Source: SZUA-230 sp964581095 (GTDB lineage Bacteria > Bacteroidota > Bacteroidia > Cytophagales > Cyclobacteriaceae). From it: DNA of 10,990 bases. A model generated the notes under the pieces. The model saw only the letters and a program-made list of their open reading frames with translations, made no database searches and was not told where the DNA came from. Position 1 is the stretch's first letter. Each line of letters starts with the position of its first letter. Location: contig CAZONK010000122.1 of assembly GCA_964581095.1 (NCBI GenBank), forward strand, positions 1 to 10,990, written 5' to 3'. The position numbers were made by a program, and so were the translations under genes. Shown here piece after piece: positions 6,237 to 10,990 of this stretch.

Positions 6237-7514
6237 ATGAGTTCAAAATTTAGGCGGTTCTTGAAAGCATTTGGTCCGGGAATTTTATTTGCCAGTACAT
6301 GTATTGGTGTATCACACCTGGTTCAATCTACACGTGCCGGGGCAGACTATGGATTTTTACTGTTGGGTGCAGTAATAATGGCGAACATTTTCAAATTTCC
6401 ATTTTTTGAGTTCGCATCAAGGTACACAAGCGCAACGGGTGTAAGTATAATTGACGGATACAATAAACAGGGTAAGTGGATTCTTGTCCTCTACTTCCTT
6501 ATTACCATTCCATCAATGTTTATAGTTACAGCTGCCGTTACATTTGTAACTTCCGGGTTGCTGGAGAACCTGTTTCGGGTGGGAATTTCAACCGATTTAT
6601 GGGCTGCAATCCTGCTTGCAGTTTGCATTGCCATATTGGCTATTGGAAAATATAAAACGCTGGATGGGTTGCTTAAAATTGTCGGCGGCGTATTATTGGT
6701 TTCAGTAGTTATTGCATTTGTAAGCGCAATCATAAATGGCCCCGCTGATCACGCCCCCAATTTTATTCCTAAGGATGTTTATACACCTGCAGGTATTGTG
6801 TTTGTGATTGCGCTTATGGGATGGATGCCTACGGCCGTCGATATTTCTACATGGCCCAGTTTATGGGCAGAAGCCAAAATGAAGCAAACAGGATACACCC
6901 CAACAAGAAAAGAAATGTTACTTGATTTCAACATTGGATATTGGCTTTCCGCTGTTCTGGCAATTTGTTTTTTGACACTTGGGGCCCTGGTAATGTATGG
7001 AACAGGAACTGAGTTATCCAATAGTTCACCTGTATTTGCTGACCAGGTAATTACAATGTTCACAGCTGCCATTGGCAATTGGAGCTATTTTATTATTGCC
7101 ATTGCAGCTTTTTCCACTATGTTTAGTACCACAATTACCGTAATCGATGGGTACGGCCGCGCGATTACACGCACCACCAAATTATTGCTCAATAAAACAG
7201 AAGAAGAATCAAGAAAAGCATTTATCATCTGGGCCATTATAATCTCTGCAGGCGCCTACCTTGTCATCGCCCAGTTTCTAAATAACCTGAAAAGTCTGGT
7301 AGACCTCGCTACAATATTGTCATTTGTAATCGCACCACTGGCCGGTTATCTCAATTATAAAGTTATTCACAGCAAAGAAATAAAGGAAGAATTCAGGCCA
7401 TCCCTACCTATGAAATGGCTGGCAATCGCGGGATTGATATTCCTGAGTGTATTTACAATATTTTATTTTATTACACTTGTAAATCCTGAGTTGGCGGTAC
7501 AATTGTTTGATTAA
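6237..7514 (+). CDS. Nramp-superfamily transporter lacking the canonical DPGN metal site
   Basis: A 425-residue inner-membrane protein with roughly eleven hydrophobic segments and the LeuT-like layout of the Nramp/SLC11 family. TM1 begins with the family's GPGILFAS (13-20), and TM6 retains a Met-Pro pair (M197-P198 in LMGWMPTAVDIS). At the TM1 unwound site, where canonical Nramps have the metal ligands Asp and Asn in DPGN, this protein has G24-V25-S26-H27 (CIGVSHLVQST). The TM6 MPH motif is MPT. The third membrane segment (about 84-109) has no Asp or Glu, although canonical members carry acidic proton-relay residues there. Polar residues R33, D37 and D202 remain near the presumed pore. It probably moves a cation or another small substrate, but Mn/Fe uptake should not be assumed. 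No partner gene is adjacent; the S9 peptidase gene follows after 131 bases with its own candidate promoter. Confidence 0.85.
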   Translation: MSSKFRRFLKAFGPGILFASTCIGVSHLVQSTRAGADYGFLLLGAVIMANIFKFPFFEFASRYTSATGVSIIDGYNKQGKWILVLYFLITIPSMFIVTAAVTFVTSGLLENLFRVGISTDLWAAILLAVCIAILAIGKYKTLDGLLKIVGGVLLVSVVIAFVSAIINGPADHAPNFIPKDVYTPAGIVFVIALMGWMPTAVDISTWPSLWAEAKMKQTGYTPTRKEMLLDFNIGYWLSAVLAICFLTLGALVMYGTGTELSNSSPVFADQVITMFTAAIGNWSYFIIAIAAFSTMFSTTITVIDGYGRAITRTTKLLLNKTEEESRKAFIIWAIIISAGAYLVIAQFLNNLKSLVDLATILSFVIAPLAGYLNYKVIHSKEIKEEFRPSLPMKWLAIAGLIFLSVFTIFYFITLVNPELAVQLFD

Positions 7515-7526
7515 ATATGCAGCATC

Positions 7527-7541
7527 GTTCCTGAAAGGAAC
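7527..7541 (+). other. Short hairpin just after the Nramp-like gene
   Basis: GTTCCT (7527-7532) and AGGAAC (7536-7541) form a perfect 6-bp stem with a 3-base loop, 12 bases after the stop codon. No T tract follows, so it is not a standard intrinsic terminator. It may mark the mRNA 3' end or be incidental. Confidence 0.3.
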
Positions 7542-7576
7542 ACATAGTAACCGTTGCTGTAAATGTCAGTCTCAAA

Positions 7577-7604
7577 TTGATTTCAATCGTATGATTTATC
7601 CTTG
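7577..7604 (+). promoter_or_regulatory. Candidate promoter of the S9 peptidase gene
   Basis: TTG at 7577-7579 and TATCCTTG at 7597-7604 match the Bacteroidota -33 (TTTG) and -7 (TAnnTTTG) elements with one mismatch in the -7 box. The 17-base spacing is slightly short. The -7 box lies about 41 bases before the ATG at 7646. This is the only promoter candidate in the window with both boxes. Confidence 0.35.
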
Positions 7605-7645
7605 AAATATATGAGATTAGATACATCATTCCCATTGACAAAATT

Positions 7646-9928
7646 ATGAAACGATTAAGCACTTTATCCAAATATATTTTACTAGTTACTTTTATCGGTT
7701 GGTTGCAAAATTCCGCTTATGCACAGGATGAAGGGAATCTTACAGTTGACCGGATTTACAATTCGAGAGAATTTTCTTCAGAACGATTTGGCCCGGCAAG
7801 ATGGATTGAAAACGGTGAAGCATACACAACTTTAGAGCGGTCCGAAAATCATGAGGGATCGTCTGATATTATTCGTTATACTACTAAAACCAATGAAAAA
7901 AGCGTTCTTGTGGCCGCTGAAAAATTAATCCCTCCCGGAAAAGAAAAACCATTGAGGATCGCTGATTACACATGGTCCAACAATCGTGAAATGTTAATGA
8001 TCTTTACGAATACGCGACGTGTTTGGAGAAGACATACACGCGGTGATTATTGGATTTTATCCCTGAAGTCAGGTAAGCTGCAGCAGGTTGGTACTAATTT
8101 CCCTGAATCTACTTTAATGTTTACCAAATTTTCTCCTGATGATACTCGTGTGGCATATGTGAGTGAGCACAATGTTTATGTCGAAAATCTTCAAACCAGA
8201 GCTGTAATTCCTTTAACAACAAACGGTACCAATACCCTGATAAATGGAACATTTGATTGGGCTTACGAAGAAGAATTTGGTTGTCGTGATGGGTTCCGAT
8301 GGAGCCCCGATGGAAAAAGTATTGCATACTGGCAAATTGACGCATCAGAAATCAGGAATTTTCTCATGATCAATAATACTGATTCAGTGTATTCCTATAC
8401 CATACCGATTCAGTATCCGAAAGTTGGCGAAGATCCCTCAAGTTGCAGAATAGGAATCGTAAGTGCAAACGGTAGTGAAACTCAATGGATATCGATACCC
8501 GGTGATTCAAAGCAAAATTATTTGCCCCGAATGCAATGGGCCCCAGATTCTAAATCAATAATTTCCCAACAGCTTAACCGAAAGCAGAATACAAACAAGT
8601 TGTGGGTTTATTCAATTGGAAATCATGCTGTTGAAAACGTATATACCGACAGGGATGATGCATGGGTTGATGTGGTAAACGATTGGATATGGTTTAAAAA
8701 AGGAAAAGAATTTAGCTGGTTAAGTGAGAAAGACGGCTGGCGCCACTTCTATCGGGTATCAACGGATGGTAAAACTGAGAAACTTGTGACCAAAGGTAAT
8801 TTTGATGTAATCAGTATTCAGGAAATAGATGATGAAAATGGATTTGTTTATTTCATTGCTTCACCAGAGAATCCCACACAAAGATATCTTTACCGAACAA
8901 CTTTGAACGGAAATGGCAAACTGGAAAGGTTGAGTCCAAAGGATCAACCCGGATCGCATGGATACCAAATAGCCCCCGGTGGAAAATATGCTATTCATAC
9001 TTACTCCAGTATAAATAAACCCCCAACTATTGAACTTGTTACATTACCAAAACATGAGGTAATTCGCGAGCTGGTTTCAAATACCTCTCTTAAGGAAGCC
9101 GTGAATAAAGTTGCTAAAACTGATGTTGAATTCTTCCGGGTAAAAACAGCCGATGATGTTGAAATGGATGGATGGATTATGAGGCCACCAAATTTTGATG
9201 AAAATAATAAGTACCCCGTTTTGTTTTATGTTTATGGAGAGCCGGCCGGCCAAACTGCGAAGGATTCCTGGGGAGGACGCACCCAGTTGTGGTTCTATAT
9301 GCTTGCCCAGCAGGGTTATATCGTTATCACGATGGATAACAGGGGAACCCCCAGCCCCAGAGGAAGAGAGTGGAGAAAAAGTATTTATCGAAAAATCGGG
9401 GTATTAAACTCCCACGATCAGGCTATGGCAACTAAAGAGATTTTGAAATGGGATTTTGTTGACCCCGAAAGAATCAGCGTATGGGGTTGGTCAGGTGGTG
9501 GTTCAATGACCCTGAACCTTTTGTTCAGGTATCCTGAAATATACCAAACAGGAATGTCAGTGGCTCCGGTAGGCAATCAGCTTTTGTATGATAACATATA
9601 CCAGGAACGGTACATGGGAGTGCCATGGGAAAATAAAGAAGATTTTATCGAGGGTTCACCTGTAACTTATGCCAAAAACTTGAAGGGCAATTTACTTTTA
9701 GTTCATGGCACAGGAGATGATAATGTGCATTATCAAAATACGGAGACAATCATCAATGAATTGGTTGAACAAAACATTCAGTTTGATTTAATGTCATACC
9801 CAAATCGCTCACATGGAATTTATGAGGGTAAAAACACCTCACTTCATTTGCGAAATTTGCTTACAAGGTACTTAAATGAACATGTAGAACCTGGTGGAAA
9901 GCCGAATATGAAATTGGAGAAGCGATAG
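7646..9928 (+). CDS. Secreted S9B-type dipeptidyl peptidase (DPP IV family)
   Basis: A 760-residue serine exopeptidase that removes N-terminal dipeptides, typically Xaa-Pro or Xaa-Ala. A Sec signal peptide spans 1-26 with a good SPase I site (SAYA before QDEG), so the mature enzyme is periplasmic or exported. The DPP-IV beta-propeller covers about 75-490. It contains the double-Glu motif that binds the substrate N-terminus (DWAYEEEFG, E209-E210), which argues for DPP IV rather than prolyl oligopeptidase. The alpha/beta-hydrolase domain covers about 510-745, with Y530 in FYVYGEP as the likely oxyanion-hole tyrosine. The triad is S616 (VWGWSGGGSM), D691 (HGTGDDNVH) and H723 (NRSHGIY). The nucleophile elbow is GWSGGGS rather than the GWSYGG of human DPP IV. 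Length matches the family. It converges on nadA with 53 bases between. A role in peptide foraging is likely; the exact specificity is inferred. Confidence 0.94.
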   Translation: MKRLSTLSKYILLVTFIGWLQNSAYAQDEGNLTVDRIYNSREFSSERFGPARWIENGEAYTTLERSENHEGSSDIIRYTTKTNEKSVLVAAEKLIPPGKEKPLRIADYTWSNNREMLMIFTNTRRVWRRHTRGDYWILSLKSGKLQQVGTNFPESTLMFTKFSPDDTRVAYVSEHNVYVENLQTRAVIPLTTNGTNTLINGTFDWAYEEEFGCRDGFRWSPDGKSIAYWQIDASEIRNFLMINNTDSVYSYTIPIQYPKVGEDPSSCRIGIVSANGSETQWISIPGDSKQNYLPRMQWAPDSKSIISQQLNRKQNTNKLWVYSIGNHAVENVYTDRDDAWVDVVNDWIWFKKGKEFSWLSEKDGWRHFYRVSTDGKTEKLVTKGNFDVISIQEIDDENGFVYFIASPENPTQRYLYRTTLNGNGKLERLSPKDQPGSHGYQIAPGGKYAIHTYSSINKPPTIELVTLPKHEVIRELVSNTSLKEAVNKVAKTDVEFFRVKTADDVEMDGWIMRPPNFDENNKYPVLFYVYGEPAGQTAKDSWGGRTQLWFYMLAQQGYIVITMDNRGTPSPRGREWRKSIYRKIGVLNSHDQAMATKEILKWDFVDPERISVWGWSGGGSMTLNLLFRYPEIYQTGMSVAPVGNQLLYDNIYQERYMGVPWENKEDFIEGSPVTYAKNLKGNLLLVHGTGDDNVHYQNTETIINELVEQNIQFDLMSYPNRSHGIYEGKNTSLHLRNLLTRYLNEHVEPGGKPNMKLEKR

Positions 9929-9981
9929 AAAAGCTGGAAGACAGGGAGATCAAAGTTGGTAGCTACCTATCCCCAATTAAC

Positions 9982-10932
9982 TTAAATTAATTCCATCATT
10001 TTCTTAATTGGAAGTAAAGCCTTTACACGTATGTGTTCAGGAACCAATACTTCAGGTTGTTCATTTTTCAGGCAGCTTAGCAATTTCTCGAGTGTGTTTA
10101 CCTTCATATATTCACATTCACTGCAAGCACATGAATTATCTTCAAATGATGGAGCTGGAATCAGTGTTTTATCGGGTACCTCGATTTGCATCTTGTGTAG
10201 TAGTCCTGCTTCAGTACCTATAATGAACTTTTTTGACGGACTTTTCTTAACATATTCAATCATTCCTGCAGTTGAACCTATGTAGGATGCAGTTTTCAAA
10301 ACGGGTTCTTCAGACTCCGGATGTGCAATAATTACAGCGTCCGGATGAAGTTTATGAATTCGAAGCAGCTTCTCAATAGAAAATGCCTCATGAACCACAC
10401 AACTACCATCCCAAAGAACCATATCCCTACCTGTTTTACTAACCAGGTATCTTCCGAGATTTTTATCGGGTGCAAAAATGATAGGTTTTCCCGGAGGTAT
10501 TGAATTAATCACCTTTTCGGCATTTCCTGATGTACAAACAATATCGCTCAGGGCCTTTACCTCAGCTGAACAATTTACATATGTAACAACTATATGGTCA
10601 GGATGTCGTTCAACAAATTCTTTAAATGAGGTAACAGGACATGAATCTGCAAGCGAACAGCCCGCATTCATGTCGGGTACCAATACTTTTTTTCCGGGAT
10701 TTAAAATTTTGGCTGTTTCAGCCATGAAATGGACACCTGCAAATACTATCAATTCTGAATCTGTTTCAGCAGCTTTCCTTGAAAGCCCTAAACTGTCCCC
10801 AACAAAATCTGCAATATCCTGAATTTCCGGTATTTGGTAATAATGTGCGAGGATCAGTGCATTTTTTTCAATTTTGAGGTTTTGAATCTCAATTTGAAGC
10901 TTCCCCATCCCAGGATTATTTGTAATACCCAT
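9982..10932 (-). CDS. nadA: Quinolinate synthase NadA
   Basis: This 316-residue [4Fe-4S] enzyme condenses iminoaspartate, made by NadB, with dihydroxyacetone phosphate to give quinolinate, the precursor of NAD. Family motifs are intact: ILAHYYQIPEIQDIADFVGDSL near the N-terminus, MNAGCSLADSCP (C92), YVNCSAEVKALSDIVCTSGNA, the KNLGRYL loop, LWDGSCVVHE (C178), AHPESEEPV, GSTAGM, GTEAGLLH and CSECEYMKVNTLEKL (C273). C92, C178 and C273 correspond to the three cluster ligands. The extra C268 and C270 form a Cys-x-Cys-x2-Cys group that resembles, but is not spaced like, the E. coli CxxCxxC motif. The start at 10932 is favoured because a TACATTTG -7 element lies 48 bases upstream, although M9 could also serve. 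nadB and nadC are not in view. Confidence 0.97.
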   Translation of the reverse strand: MGITNNPGMGKLQIEIQNLKIEKNALILAHYYQIPEIQDIADFVGDSLGLSRKAAETDSELIVFAGVHFMAETAKILNPGKKVLVPDMNAGCSLADSCPVTSFKEFVERHPDHIVVTYVNCSAEVKALSDIVCTSGNAEKVINSIPPGKPIIFAPDKNLGRYLVSKTGRDMVLWDGSCVVHEAFSIEKLLRIHKLHPDAVIIAHPESEEPVLKTASYIGSTAGMIEYVKKSPSKKFIIGTEAGLLHKMQIEVPDKTLIPAPSFEDNSCACSECEYMKVNTLEKLLSCLKNEQPEVLVPEHIRVKALLPIKKMMELI

Positions 10933-10953
10933 CCGTTCGATTGTTTAACTGAC

Positions 10954-10979
10954 AATTATGGATATGAATGTCCATAATT
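10954..10979. promoter_or_regulatory. Inverted repeat over the predicted nadA transcription start
   Basis: AATTATGGA (10954-10962) and TCCATAATT (10971-10979) are perfect 9-bp inverted arms around an 8-base spacer. Counting inner pairs, 11 of 13 half-site positions match. It abuts the -7 element at 10981-10988 on the side towards the gene and ends 22 bases before the ATG, so it should span the transcription start. That is a typical repressor operator position. An mRNA leader hairpin is the alternative. Confidence 0.5.
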
Positions 10980-10980
10980 A

Positions 10981-10988
10981 CAAATGTA
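10981..10988 (-). promoter_or_regulatory. Candidate -7 element for nadA
   Basis: On the minus strand this reads TACATTTG, a perfect TAnnTTTG match 48 bases upstream of the nadA ATG. The matching -33 box would lie beyond the window edge and cannot be checked here. Confidence 0.45.
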
Positions 10989-10990
10989 GG

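Noticed and set aside
6491..7078. Two minus-strand open frames (80 and 99 codons) inside the Nramp-like gene
   Set aside because: Both overlap membrane segments of a well-supported gene on the other strand, and neither resembles a protein family.
9958..9967. 10-bp palindrome GGTAGCTACC between the S9 gene and nadA
   Set aside because: With no loop and no adjacent T tract it cannot act as a terminator. It is a single short palindrome without other support.
10478..10822. 114-codon open frame on the plus strand inside nadA
   Set aside because: It is antisense to conserved NadA motifs, including the first cluster cysteine region. Its composition is that of a mirrored coding frame.
1..10990. Search for a defence island, CRISPR, transposon, prophage or biosynthetic cluster
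   Set aside because: Almost every gene matches a housekeeping or common stress family. There are no repeat-spacer arrays, transposase motifs, terminal inverted repeats or toxin-antitoxin pairs, so no undescribed multi-gene system is supported.

Overview
The window reads as chromosomal housekeeping and stress-response sequence from a member of the Bacteroidota. The DNA is AT-rich and the genes lack convincing Shine-Dalgarno sequences. Three genes have a perfect copy of the Bacteroidota -7 promoter element (TAnnTTTG) shortly upstream. The protein set also fits: an antiquitin-like aldehyde dehydrogenase, a membrane-anchored HtrA, Hsp20, a secreted dipeptidyl-peptidase-IV-type S9 peptidase and NadA. 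No genus can be assigned from the sequence alone. I see no mobile element, CRISPR array, phage gene, tRNA or rRNA, and no cluster that looks like a new defence or biosynthetic system.

Layout: an AT-rich leader (1-261) precedes a 493-residue helical protein of unknown function (+). It converges, with only 10 bases between the stop codons, on a minus-strand series of four genes. In transcription order these are Hsp20 (6001-5570), HtrA (5382-3955), ALDH7-type aldehyde dehydrogenase (3792-2248) and a stand-alone response-regulator receiver (2167-1754). The first three look like separate transcription units. Hsp20 is followed by a GC-rich hairpin and then a textbook intrinsic terminator, and HtrA and ALDH each have their own -7 element. 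The receiver may be read through from ALDH. From the 235-base divergent spacer after Hsp20, an Nramp-superfamily transporter (6237-7514) and then the S9 peptidase (7646-9928) run on the plus strand. The S9 gene converges with nadA (10932-9982, minus), whose promoter region at the right edge carries a near-perfect 26-bp inverted repeat.

Functionally, Hsp20 (cytoplasmic holdase) and HtrA (envelope protease/chaperone) form a plausible protein-quality-control neighbourhood. The S9 peptidase would trim Xaa-Pro or Xaa-Ala dipeptides from peptides in the periplasm. The ALDH7 enzyme probably oxidises the lysine-derived semialdehyde. NadA makes quinolinate for NAD synthesis. These genes are neighbours rather than parts of one pathway.

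The points most worth a second look are the Nramp-family protein, which lacks the canonical DPGN metal-binding motif and has no acidic residue in its third membrane segment, and the palindrome over the predicted nadA transcription start. Lesser points are the paired hairpins with a G-rich spacer after hsp20, a degenerate 7-bp periodic tract between htrA and the ALDH gene, and the unassigned 493-residue protein.
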